A DNA stretch of 64,000 bases from Petrolisthes cinctipes (taxonomy: Eukaryota; Arthropoda; Malacostraca; Decapoda; Porcellanidae), in NCBI GenBank assembly GCA_033782935.1, contig JAWQEG010000519.1, positions 268,001-332,000 of the forward strand, written 5' to 3'. The translations under genes and the position numbers were made by a program. How positions within the stretch are numbered: the first letter of the stretch is position 1; every line of letters begins with the position of its first letter. The notes below the pieces were generated by a model. The model was not told the origin of the DNA. It searched no databases and saw only the letters and a program-made list of their open reading frames with translations. Shown here piece by piece: positions 20,809 through 31,626 of the stretch.

Positions 20809-21727
20809 ATGGCTAGTCAAAGTGCAAGAAGCGGAGCACAAAGAGAAGACAGCTGTGGAAGATGTGAAAACAGAGTAAAACAATAGGAGAGAGGAATACA
20901 ATGGGATATGTGTAGTGTCTGGTTCCACATAAGGATGTTAGCAGGTCAGTCCTACCCTATATAGAGAGTTGAAAGATTCTGAATCAGTATGGATATGTTC
21001 TGGATGTATACCAGTAGCAAAGAAAAGACTGTTAACACCAGAGGGGGAATTAGGAAAAATGATTGATGAGATGAAAAAGGAGTTGAGATCTTTCTTTGAG
21101 GAAAAAATGATGCAGTGGGAGGAGAGTTTAGATAAGTTAAAGAAAGATATGTTAGAGGAGATGAAGAATGAAATGGAGTTAGAACTGAAGAAGAGAGATA
21201 AGAAAATAAAGATAATGAAAGTAGAACTAAAAAGTGAAATGGTTGAAGATATGAAAGAGAGAGAGGAAAAAGAGAGAAAGAGGAATAATATTATCATTTA
21301 TAATTTAGAAGAACCCGAGGAATCAGAACCAAAGGAAAATATACAGAAAGACATAGAAAACTCTCTGGATATAATACAAAGGGAAGTAAAAGTAGAGGAT
21401 GTAGAAATTTTGGATGCAGCAAGATTAGGATTAATAAATGAACCAAGAAAGAAGAGACCACTTTTGTTAAAATTAAAAGAAACATGGATGAAATGGCAGA
21501 TTCTGAAAAATGCAAAGAACCTTAAGAATACAAACCATAAGCTAGCAAAAAGAATACCTATCACCTTGGATATGACTAAGAAAGAGAGACAACAAAATAA
21601 GGAGCTCTGGAAGGAATTGAAAAGAAAAAGAGAACTGGGAGAAAAGGGATGGTATATACAGGATGCAAAGTTAATGAGAAATAATTTTCAAGGAGAATGA
21701 GGACAAATATATGGAGAGCATATGTAA
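20809..21727 (+). pseudogene. U4 LINE ORF1, PHD finger destroyed
   Basis: Starts ATGGCTAGTC. The PHD finger is damaged three ways: a TAG after KQ (about 20883), a Cys-to-Trp change (QWDMC for QCDMC), and a frame shift at CACATAAGGATGTTAG. From 20969 the coiled coil and RRM-like/C-terminal domains are open to 21700, where TGA replaces AGA. The natural end would be 21727, overlapping the ORF2 ATG at 21711. Confidence 0.8.
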
Positions 21728-22483
21728 GATTAAACTAATAAACATACAAGGGCTAACAAAAGTAAAGATGACGGAATTACAAGATTTATTTAAAAGTGAT
21801 GAATTTTTATGTGTTTAACGGAAACACACCAAAAGTGTGAGAATATCAGTCTCTGTGATCACATATACTCAATAAGTAATATGAGGGAAATGGAGGAAAA
21901 GAAAGGAGGGGGATTGATGATTTTGTCGGAGAAGGATGAAGATAGTAAAATTGAAAAGATAACAACTAGAAATAAGGATTTGTTATTTTGCAAGTGTAAA
22001 TTAGGAAATATTTGTTTTAAGCTGCTTTTGGTCTATTTACCTGCGGGAAATAAAGAAGAGGATAAAAGAAGATACACTAGTTTAAAAACAGAAATAGAAG
22101 GTATAGTAGAAAATATAGGGGAGATGCCCTTTGTCCTACTTGGGGATTTTAACAGACATTTGGGACTCCTTGGAGAGCAGGAAATGGATAGACGAGGGGA
22201 AGATGTGATTAACTGGATGGAAAACTATAATTTTTATTCTACTAAACCATGACCAGAGGTGTGAAGGGTTGATAACATGGGAGAGGAAAATAAAAGTGAG
22301 ATAGACTTCGTTCTGGTGAACCATAAATTTTATGATGTATACGAAGCAATGAAAATAGATGAAAGAAAAGAAATAACGGAATTATCTGACCCTAATTTGA
22401 TTGAAATATTAATCAAAGGAGAGACACAAAATAGAAAATACACAAATGATCAATGGCAAGACAATATTTATTATACAACAGAC

Positions 22484-24008
22484 TGTAACGACTCGAAAAT
22501 ATATGGATATTTAACGAGCGTTAACAAAAAAAAAAATAATATTGGGATCTTTTTAAGCTTTCCTCGCTCCGGCCAGGCAGTAGGAGAATCGAGAATGATA
22601 TAGGAATGGGGGCAAATATACTCATATGTCTATAGAGTTTTCTTAATGAATTTATTAATACACCCACACACGATATTAAAATAAGAATCTACGAAATTAT
22701 GTTTATGCTGAACGTTAGCTTGGAATTAACTCATAAAAATAAGAACAATGATGACCAGAATCAACCTTATAACTATACTTAGAATTAGAAGCAGAACTAT
22801 ACTTAGAATTAGAATCAGAACTATACTGATAAATTAGAACCAGAACTGTACTTAGAAATTAGAATCAGAACTATACTGAGAAATTAGAACCAGAACTGTA
22901 CTTAGAAATTAGAATCAGAACTATACTGAGAAATTAGAATCAGAACTATACTGAGAAATTAGAATCTGAACTGTACTTAGAAATTAGAATCAGAACTGTA
23001 CTTAGAAATTAGAATCAGAACTGTACTTAGAAATTAGAATCAGAACTGTACTTAGAAATTAGAATCAGAACTGTACTTAGAACTTAAACTTAATCCTACC
23101 AAGAACACATGTACAAGAAAATAAATTAATCAAGAATGGCACAGAAAATCACATATAAATTAATACACAGAAATAAACACTCACGGCAGGTAATGGACCC
23201 CGAACCGTAATAAGGCTATCGAAACTACCACTAAGAACTAGCTTTCCCAGATATCTTTTGACTTGAACGACTCGTGGACCACAGAACACCACCTGTCGAA
23301 GAGGGAGGTTGGAGAGAGAATCTATCTTAATTTATCACTGTCATCATAGGACAAATTATTAATTTTAATACATCAAGCACTTATTAGACACTTACTCATT
23401 AGTTATGGAACATTATTAGCACTTTAAGTACACTAATTATTATAGTTAACACAAACTGCTTTCAACTGTACCTGTCGAAGAGGGAGGTTGGAGAGAGAAT
23501 GGCCTCTCCCCCACGCTCAACGAAATATTGGAACAATTAAATTACTTCGTCAATAACCCTCTGGGGCTACTAATTACTTTTGTAGTGAGTTTTTAAAATA
23601 GATAGGAGATAAGGTGAGTCAGGTAAGTGGTCTCGGAGGTTAGTTAACTACCCATTATTGCTAACCAGGAAAAACATACATTTTTTTTTTTTAAAGACTC
23701 CACTATACTCGTTTGAATTCCATATAAGCTGATGCAATACTTGTTACGTATTTCATAATAGTTATTACCCCGTTTCCCTGATCAACCCATTTCCCAAAAT
23801 ACATACACATAATTAATTTCCTACCTATTATAATAACTAACATGTCTATATTATATATATATACAAATATTATACATTTCCAGTAATAACTACCATCACG
23901 TTTTCTTTTTTCCTTCGGCCGTGCCTTCAACTCGAGGATGGACAAGAAAAATATAAAAAGGGGTAACTCAAAAAGATCCATTGAATAAAAATAAAAAGGA
24001 GCGTTACA
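22484..24008. mobile_element. probable solo LTR, 1,525 bp, 4-bp target duplication
   Basis: The element starts TGTAACGACTCG and ends GGAGCGTTACA, with inverted TGTAACG/CGTTACA termini and TG...CA ends. It is flanked by AGAC on both sides (22480-22483 and 24009-24012), and outside it the LINE sequence of the other cassettes continues without loss. It has no credible coding sequence. Inside are a 25-bp tandem repeat (22780-23090) and a duplicated CCTGTCGAAGAGGGAGGTTG (23293 and 23470). TG...CA ends with a 4-bp duplication fit a long terminal repeat left after recombination of a Gypsy/BEL-type element. A non-autonomous TIR element is the alternative. Orientation cannot be decided. Confidence 0.65.
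22780..23090. repeat. 25-bp tandem repeat inside the solo-LTR-like element
   Basis: About twelve copies of a unit close to TTAGAATCAGAACTGTACTT plus AGAAA. There are two subtypes, ATACTGAGAAA and GTACTTAGAAA, with the second homogenised at the right end. Confidence 0.85.
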
Positions 24009-26452
24009 AGACCAAGAAGCATTACAGATATATAAGGAAGAAGTGGAAGGAGAGTGCAATAAAGAGGTACAAGATATGGTAGAGTTTGGTGAAATCATGA
24101 CAAGAAATGCAGAATGTATATTAAAGAAAAAGTATAGAAGGAGAAAGGATAAGAGACATATAAACAGGATTGAACCACCATGGATGTGTGAAGAAATTAG
24201 AAAGGAAATCAAGAAAAGAAAGAAGCTTAATAGAGAGAAACGAAATGAGGCTAGTGAAGAAGTAAAAGATAGACTTTGTAGCTTGTATAAGGTACAAAAA
24301 GATAGGGTGAAAAGATTGATCAAAGAAGCAATAATAAAACATGAGAAAAAGGTGACAGAGGAGATGAATGGAAGTAGTGACAAAAGTAAGAGATTATGGC
24401 AATATATTGACAAATTAAAAGGTAAAGAAATAAACTATGATAAGGACAAAGGGGAATTATATAGTACAGAGGGAGGAATACTTAAACCAGAAGATGCAGC
24501 TCAAGAGCTTGAAATGTTTTGGAAGGATATATACCAAAATCATGACAATAACATAAAGAAGGTTTGGAACACACAAGAAAAAGGAAGGTACAAAATTTTT
24601 ATAGAGGAACAAATAATGAATGACACTAATCAAGACAGTACATGGTAATGGAACATATGGATATGACTGTTGGAATGGGCCTAGCTCGGATAACAACAAC
24701 CATGGAAGAACCAATAATAAATAAAGAAGAAATTATAAAAACATTAAAAGGCTTCAAAAACAAAAAGGCAGCTGGTCCAGATGGGGTAAAACCAGAATGC
24801 TACAAGGCATTGATAGATAGTGAAAAATGCATAGAAAAGTTAGTATACTGTTTTAATAAAATAATTAGACAAGGAAAAGTCCCACAAACCTGGAAAACCT
24901 CAAGAACAGTAATGCTACCAAAAAAAGTTAAACCAACAGCCCAGGATTTAAGACCCATATAGCACTCACAAATATTGATTACAAAATATTTATGTCAATA
25001 ATGAAGAGCAAAATAGAACAACAACTACAAGTTAATGATTTAAATAGTGAATTGCAGTCCGGATTTACACAGGGAAGAAGAATTGAAGACAATATACTCA
25101 TACTCAGGTACTGTATTGAAAAAAGCTACAAGAACAAGACACCATTAATCGTAGCAGCAATAGACTTTAAGAAGGCATACGACTCAATAAAAAGAGAAGA
25201 GATCATAAAAAATCTAAAAGAAATAAAAACACATGAAAATATGATAGATATAATAAGTGATGTGTACCAGAATGATACAACACAACTGTGTTTAAGCAGA
25301 AAAAGAGATAAAGATAACAAGCGGTATACGCCAAGGGTGCACAGGATCTAATGAACTGCAGTTTTCACAATCAATGTTAGAGGCAAAAGCAAACATTATA
25401 AGACTGAGCAATGTAAGCAGGAAATGTGGGTTGGAGTTAAATAAAAATAAGAGCAAATTCATAATCTTCAATATGGAAAATCAACCAGCAAAACTAGAAG
25501 GGATAGAAGTGGTAGAGACTATTAAATATTTGGGAGTGGATATTGGAAACAAGAGAGACTGTTTTAAGAATCACAAAGTTAATATTTAAAAAAAAGCAAA
25601 GAAACTAGCAAATATGACCTACTCAGTGACAGCCAGGAGTTGTAACAAACTAATGATTGGAAAAACTTTGTGGAAAGGTCTAGCTGGCATTGCCTGGAAT
25701 ACTGTATGGGGCTGGTGTGGTGGATTATAACAAGAAAGAAATAGATACGTTACAAACAATTAAAACCTCAGTGTACCGAACAATTCTTGGGGCAGAAAAA
25801 AGCACAGCAATTAGTGGACTAAGAGGAGAAGTGGGTGCCTCACTCATGAAATCAAAAATTACTAGAACAAAATTACAATATTTACAAGGAATAATGAGAG
25901 ATGGAGGAAACAAATTAACATACGAAATAGTAGAAGAATTGAAGGATAATAGAACAAATAAATGGATGAAGGAATGTGAGGAGGGAATGAAAGCATTAGA
26001 TATCAATTTAGATAAACTAAAAACCATGAAGAAGCAAGAACTCCTAAACAAGATTTATGAATTGGACACTAAGAACTGGAGAGAGGAAATGGAAAGTAAG
26101 ACTACCCTAAAGATTTACAGAAAATGGAAAAAGGAAATGGGAATGACAGAGGAACTATATGACAATAACACCAGCATCAGTGGTGTTATTTAAATGTAGG
26201 ACAAATACTTTAAACTTGGGAGATAGAAAAAGATTTAGAAAAGAGGACAATGAAACAGGATGTAAGATGTGTGGAACAGATCCAGAAAACTTAGAACATT
26301 TTGTGCTTGACTGTACTGGCTATGTTGAAGAAAGAAGTAAAATTGGAAAATTGCAACAACCTTATATAGAATGTAAGGAAAACATCATTGGAGGGTTGTT
26401 ATTCGACGGTGGAAAATGTTTGGACAATATAAAAGAATATGGTAAATATTGA

Positions 26453-27190
26453 ATGAATTACCGTTATTGGGTACGGTTTTTCTACCTTCATTACCCACTT
26501 ATTTAGACCATTCTAAGACTATTTCCTTCAATGGCATTTTCTCCGCAAATAAGAATATCTTTATAAGTGCTGGAAAATAAGGGAGAAGAAATTAAAGGAA
26601 CTCAGCAACAAATAAATGACAGAAGAGGTGCCGTTGTAAAGGCTACCCCTCGACATCATCGCATCGCATCGCATCACTCTCAGTCATCATCAACAACAAC
26701 AACAACGATAATAAAGTGTGAGTTTTTGTAGTTTTCTATGTTGTATTGTTGTAATTGATAATATTAATGGTTCTTTAGTGGTTTATTATGATATATACGA
26801 GTCAATAGAGAAGGAAACCAAGTGAAATGCAATATATAATTCATCGATATAAGATAATTAAATTTAACAAGTATAATCATTTAATTAATTAACACAGGCT
26901 TAGTAAATTACGTTATTAACCTGTAAAGTAATGAATAAAACAAGCCTGGAAACACACACACACACAACCCTTGGAAAAAAAACCACACACACAAACCTGG
27001 GGAAAAAAAAACAAACCGAGGAAATATAACGGTAATTATCTATTATATTGCCATTTTATATTACAATGTTTTTACCTTCTTTACCCACTAATTTATAACA
27101 TTCTAAGACACTTTTCTTCTATGGCATTTTCTTTTACAATGCCCCATTCCCAAGATAAAGCATATTCAAATGGGGCATTTTGAAATTAGC
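26453..27190 (+). repeat. U4 LINE 3' tail
   Basis: Same landmarks as in U1, but the second GTAAATATTGAA module is missing, so the AACCT field starts directly after TTTTGAAATTAGCCTGAC. Confidence 0.65.
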
Positions 27191-27745
27191 CTGACATTAC
27201 CTGACCTAACCTAGACCACATCAGACTACTGGGACCTAACCTGTGCAAACTACTGGGACCTAACCTGTGCAAACTACTGGGACCTAACCTGTGCAAACTA
27301 CTGGGACCTAACCTGTGCAAACTGCTGGGACCTAACCTGTGCAAACTACTGGGACCTAACCTGTGCAGACTACTGGGACCTAACCTGTGCAAACTACTGG
27401 GACCTAACCTGTGCAAACTACTGGGACCTAACCTGTGCAAACTACTGGGTCCTAAACTGACCCAACCAAACCTAACATAGCAAAACAGAACATAACCTTT
27501 CCTGACCTAACCTAACAAAACCTTACCTTACCTTATCTGACCTAACCTAACATAACCAAATCTTATCTGACCTAACCTAACATAACCAAACCTTACCTTA
27601 CCTTATTTGACCTAACCTAACATAACCAATCCTTACCTTATCTGACCTAACCTAACATAACATAACATAACCTTACCTAACCTAACCTAACTTACAGCAG
27701 ACTATCGGGACCAAACCGAGGCAAACTACTGGGACCTAACTGGAC
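27191..27745. repeat. U4 (AACCT)n field with very regular 24-bp satellite
   Basis: Nine to ten nearly perfect 24-bp units (27228-27455), the most homogeneous of the window, followed by AACATAACC/CTTATCTGACC repeats. There is no SINE. Confidence 0.9.
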
Positions 27746-27959
27746 ATAGTCAATTTTTGGTGCTACAGAATATTACAGTAAATATTCAGTATATGTTTGA
27801 ATCTTCAAATGATGTAAGACTGGTATTGTTATTGTTTCAGATTCATATGAAGTAACACTGTGGTTGGCAGCCCTGACACCAATAACAGTGTGGTTGGCAG
27901 CCCTGACAACAGTAATAACCAAGTGGACATATTGGTGGCAGAATAAAGCTGTGTTAGTG

Positions 27960-29273
27960 ATGGAGGTGGAAGGAAGTGACACCATCAATGTTGTCAGAGA
28001 AGAGAAGTGTAACAAATTGGTCTGTCAACAATGTGGTCAAAAGTTTAGTAGGAAATGCCATCTCACTCACCATTTGTTGACTCATACTGGAAAGAAAATG
28101 TTTATGTGTGATGAATGTGGTAAAAAGTTTGTGAGAAAAGCTGATCTAAAGAAACACATACTTATACACACAGGAGAGAGGAACTTTGAATGTGAAGAAT
28201 GTGGTAAAAAGTTTGTGACAAAGAGTGTTCTAAAAAAGCACATACTTATACACACAGGAGTGAAGAACTTTGAATGTGGAGAATGTGGCAAAAAGTTTCT
28301 GACAAAGATTAATTTAAAGCAACACATACTTATGCACACAGGAGTGAAGAACTTTGAATGTGGAGAATGTGGTAAAAAGTTTCTGACAAAGATTAATCTA
28401 AAGCAACACATACTTATACACACAGGAGTGAAGAACTTTGAATGTGAAGAATGTGGTAAAAAGTTTGTGAGAAAGGGTGATCTAAAGCAACACATACTTA
28501 TACACACAAGAGTGAAGAACTTTGAATGTGAAGATTGTGGTAAAATGTTTGTGACAAAGAGTGTTCTAAAGCAACACATACATATACACACAGGAGTGAA
28601 GAACTTTGAATGTGAAGAATGTGGTAAAAAGTTTGTGACTAAGAGTGAATTAAAGCTACACATACTTATACACACAGGAGTGAAGAACTTTGAATGTGAA
28701 GAATGTGGTAAAAAGTTTGTGAGAAAAAGTTGTCTAAAGAAGCACATACTTATACACACAGGAGTGAAGAACTTTGAATGTGAAGAATGTGGTAAAATGT
28801 TTGTGACAAAAGGTAATCTAAAGAAGCACATACTTATACACACAGGAGTGAAGAACTTTGAATGTGAAGAATGTGGTAAAAAGTTTGTGACAAAGAGTGA
28901 TCTAAGGCAGCACATACTTATACACACAGGAGTGAAGAACTTTAAATGTGAGGAATGTGGTAAAAAGTTTCTGACAAAGAGTAATCTAAAAAAGCACATA
29001 CTTATACACACAGGAGTGAAGCACTTTGAATGTGAAGAATGTGGTAAAAAGTTTGTGACAAAGAGTAAAGTAAAGCGACACATACTTATACACATAGGAG
29101 TGAAGAACTTTGAATGTGAAGAATGTGGTAAAATGTTTGTGACAAAGAGTAAAGTAAAGCGACACATACTTATACACACAGGAGTGAAGGACTTTGAATG
29201 TAATGAATGTGGTAAAAGGTTTGGTCAGAAATCTACCCTTAATAAACATATAAAAGTTCATACAAGAGTATAG
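27960..29273 (+). CDS. U4 poly-C2H2 zinc-finger protein, 15 fingers
   Basis: Predicted DNA-binding protein of 437 residues with fifteen uninterrupted C2H2 fingers and complete ligands. Unlike U1-U3 and U6-U7, the EEFSWKSDLKKHSIVH finger is replaced by KKFVRKADLKKHILIH. Helix strings include VTKSVLKK, LTKINLKQ (twice in a row), VRKGDLKQ, VTKSELKL, VRKSCLKK, VTKGNLKK, VTKSDLRQ, LTKSNLKK and VTKSKVKR (twice). Three fingers carry CGKMF. The linkers are almost all HTGVKNFE. The frame is open to the TTTCAG acceptor (exon from 27841). TAG at 29271-29273 is followed in frame by the extra finger, and AATAAA lies at 29352. It is the longest intact array after U1 and a good candidate for an expressed gene. 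Confidence 0.8.
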   Translation: MEVEGSDTINVVREEKCNKLVCQQCGQKFSRKCHLTHHLLTHTGKKMFMCDECGKKFVRKADLKKHILIHTGERNFECEECGKKFVTKSVLKKHILIHTGVKNFECGECGKKFLTKINLKQHILMHTGVKNFECGECGKKFLTKINLKQHILIHTGVKNFECEECGKKFVRKGDLKQHILIHTRVKNFECEDCGKMFVTKSVLKQHIHIHTGVKNFECEECGKKFVTKSELKLHILIHTGVKNFECEECGKKFVRKSCLKKHILIHTGVKNFECEECGKMFVTKGNLKKHILIHTGVKNFECEECGKKFVTKSDLRQHILIHTGVKNFKCEECGKKFLTKSNLKKHILIHTGVKHFECEECGKKFVTKSKVKRHILIHIGVKNFECEECGKMFVTKSKVKRHILIHTGVKDFECNECGKRFGQKSTLNKHIKVHTRV

Positions 29274-29351
29274 GATTTTAAGTGTAATGAATGTGGTAAA
29301 AAGTTTTCTGACAAATCCCAACTCATGTTACACAAAACTGTTCACACATGA

Positions 29352-29357
29352 AATAAA
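29352..29357 (+). terminator. poly(A) signal AATAAA, U4 ZNF
   Basis: Canonical hexamer just after the post-stop finger. Confidence 0.5.
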
Positions 29358-29446
29358 ACTTTGAATGTAAGCAGTGGCAAACAATGATTGCTTCCCTCCC
29401 CCCTAATCATGATAGGAAAAAACTGAAAATATCATGAGGTAGCACA

Positions 29447-29659
29447 TTATATTGTAGGTGTATGGTGACAAGGTGAGTATTCAGTGTTGCTTCCATTGGT
29501 GTCATGAACAGCTTCAAGACGAGCAGGGTAGGAAGACAAAAGTGACTCAAAAAGCTCCGTGTTGAACTCCATTACCCGTAGCACACCATTGATGTGCTCC
29601 TCCATCTTGGTACGACTAAATGGAGTTGATTGAGGTTCACACAACATCCTTTTTTTCAA
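29447..29659 (-). pseudogene. U4 Tc1/mariner-like C-terminal remnant
   Basis: Same relic; differences include EPQSTPF and HDTNGSNTEY. Confidence 0.45.
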
Positions 29660-29814
29660 CCTCGTCCTTCAAGATAGATCCAACATTTTCACAGATGAGG
29701 AGAATTACTGGGCCACTCGTCATTACCAAGGACTATAAGGGGTACAGTTATGTTTGCATCCATAGCAAGACCCGATGATATAGGTAAAGAAAAAAACTTG
29801 TTCTGACCCTACAT

Positions 29815-29815
<1 letters not shown>

Positions 29816-29862
<47 letters not shown>
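29816..29862. repeat. (CT)n microsatellite, U4
   Basis: About 47 bp of pure CT. Confidence 0.95.
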
Positions 29863-29864
<2 letters not shown>

Positions 29865-30409
29865 ATAGGAGAATTACTGGGCCACTCGTCATTACCAAAG
29901 AAGTCAATGTTGTTGTCCTTCAGAAGGTTCTGGCTGGGTTCAAAGCACTTTCACATATGGTGCTGGGTTGTGCAGAAAGGTAACCTGAGTGACATCCACA
30001 GCATTTTGAGAGTCTTGAAGAAAGGGAATGACAAGCTTTGTCAAGATCTTCTCCCCAAAATAATCTCCATCCCAACTTTACCCCCGAGGCTTTATCACCC
30101 ACATCATCCACCATACAGTGAAGTCCTTGGACCCTCTTGGCCTCGTCTTGTCATTACTATCACTTACATTTTCTAATGCCACAGTAGAAAGAATATTTTC
30201 ACAGATGAATGTTCACTCTAAACTGAGAAATCGTCTCAGTGTTAGGTCAGTAGAGGCATTAATTGTTAAAAATAAAGTATGAATTGGTTCATTATTTTCA
30301 ATCCTGTGTAAACTTTGAGCCTTCTGATGATATGATCAGAAGTTTCAATTCTAAAGGTTCTAAAGAGGAGGAGGAGAATAATATTATTGCTCTTGATGTA
30401 CTACAATAA
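29863..30409 (+). pseudogene. U4 hAT transposase C-terminal remnant
   Basis: Dimerisation domain as in U1, but three bases are lost (QMN-VHSK) and TGG becomes TGA at about 30281 (KVW to KV stop). The acidic tail ends at 30409. Confidence 0.75.
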
Positions 30410-30745
30410 GAATCTGTGGCTGTAGGTATGTATACTGTATATCTAATTGTCATTATTAACATTGTTTAGCTAAGTTCTCGTAGGCCTAGTTAGTCCTTAC
30501 GGAAAATAAAACTGGCATTTTTAAGTTTTCCTTCAGCAAAGTTCAGTTATATGGTTGTCAAATATTAAGTAATTGCTTTTCTTTAGTGAGGAGAAATGTA
30601 TCAATACAATATTCATGTACATTAAAAAAAAACAATAAAATTTGTCTAATTGTTTTGTGGGATCTTTATTTCAATGTGTGGGGGAAAAAATCCTTAATCT
30701 GTGGGAAATTGGTACTACAAAATTGGCAACACTGGTTGTGACTGA
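30410..30745. other. non-coding spacer, U4
   Basis: Same spacer as in the other cassettes; no gene seen. Confidence 0.5.
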
Positions 30746-30747
30746 GT

Positions 30748-31014
30748 GGATGAACTGAATGATTCCCTGATTAGGAAAGTGACAGAGGTGGGTGAGAGAA
30801 GGATAGGCAGGGTGAGGAATAGCAATAAAAGAAGATTGATGAAGAGCTGGTGGAATGAAGATATTGAGAATGCGAGGAAGGAGAGTAATAGGAAGTGTAG
30901 AAGACTAATGAAAATGTAGGCAATAGTGAGGAGGATAGAATAGCATATGAGGAGGCATGGAAGGAGTATGAACTGCAGGAGCCGGTGGCGGCAGGTTCGA
31001 AAACTGAGAGCTGA
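30748..31014 (+). pseudogene. second-LINE ORF2 linker fragment, U4/U5 boundary
   Basis: As at 14211, but a frame shift near 30908 (CTAATGAAAATG) breaks it. Confidence 0.45.
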
Positions 31015-31417
31015 GTTTCCCAAATAATGTAAACTGTATAAAAGTTACCACATAAACTAAAGTGAAAAATAAGAAAAGAAGATGGCTAGTCGAAGTGCAA
31101 GAAGCGGAGCACGAAGAGAAGACATCTGTGGAAGATGTGAAAACAGAGTAAAACAACAGGAGAGAGGAATACAATGTGATATGTGTAGTGTCTGGTTCCA
31201 CATCGGATGTGAGCAGGTCAGTCCTACCCTATATAGAGAGTTGAAAGATTCTGAATCAGTATGGATATGTTCTGGATGTATACCAATAGCAAAGAAGAGA
31301 CTGTTAACACCAGAGGGGGAATTAGGAAAAAAGATTGATGAGATGAAAAAGGAGTTGAGATCTTTCTTTGAGGAAAAAATGATGCAGTGGGAGGAGAGTT
31401 TAGATAAGTTAACCCCC

Positions 31418-31520
31418 AGAGTCCGGGCAGCGGGATTTCCCGCTCGGTCGACAGAGGCCGGGCAGCGGGAAATCCCGCTCTGTCGACAGAGTCCGGGCAG
31501 CGGGAAATCCCGCTTTTGGT
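31418..31520. repeat. subterminal palindromic repeats of the piggyBac element
   Basis: Three copies of a 36-bp unit, GTCCGGGCAGCGGGAAATCC with a following CTGTCGACAGA. Each contains a 14-bp palindrome. They are candidate transposase-binding sites by position. Confidence 0.7.
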
Positions 31521-31626
31521 AATTTATGGGGAAAAACGCCAAATTTGTCGGGATTTTTTTTGATCTGGCTATACTTCACCACCAGACCTTTTCATCCCCA
31601 CATTCAGTGTGTGCTTGACCGTGACA

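Larger units (their letters stand above)
21711..26452 (+). pseudogene. U4 LINE ORF2, split by a 1.5-kb insertion
   Basis: Endonuclease region 21711-22483 and linker/RT region 24013-26452, separated by a TG...CA element. The endonuclease core LLGDFNRHLGLLGEQEMDRR keeps its frame here, unlike U1 and U5, but a two-base insertion near 21811 (TATGTGTTTAACG) breaks the start. The shared ATATAGCAC frameshift is at 24960. Motif A AAIDFKKAYD is at about 25156. Motif B is followed, as in the other copies, by a deletion that removes the Y/FADD motif; here IEKEIK is also frame-shifted (KRDKDNKRYTPRVHRI). This copy keeps MKSKITRTKLQYLQG where U1, U3 and U5 have a stop, so the C-terminal third (25690-26193) is the longest open version. 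Confidence 0.85.

Noticed and set aside
27186..27440. Minus-strand SSLHRLGP-repeat proteins over the AACCT fields
   Set aside because: Direct translation of the 24-bp satellite (multiple of three); no coding signal.
31609..31626. GTG start for the piggyBac transposase
   Set aside because: The ATG at 31627 has a better context and eukaryotic start rules favour it.
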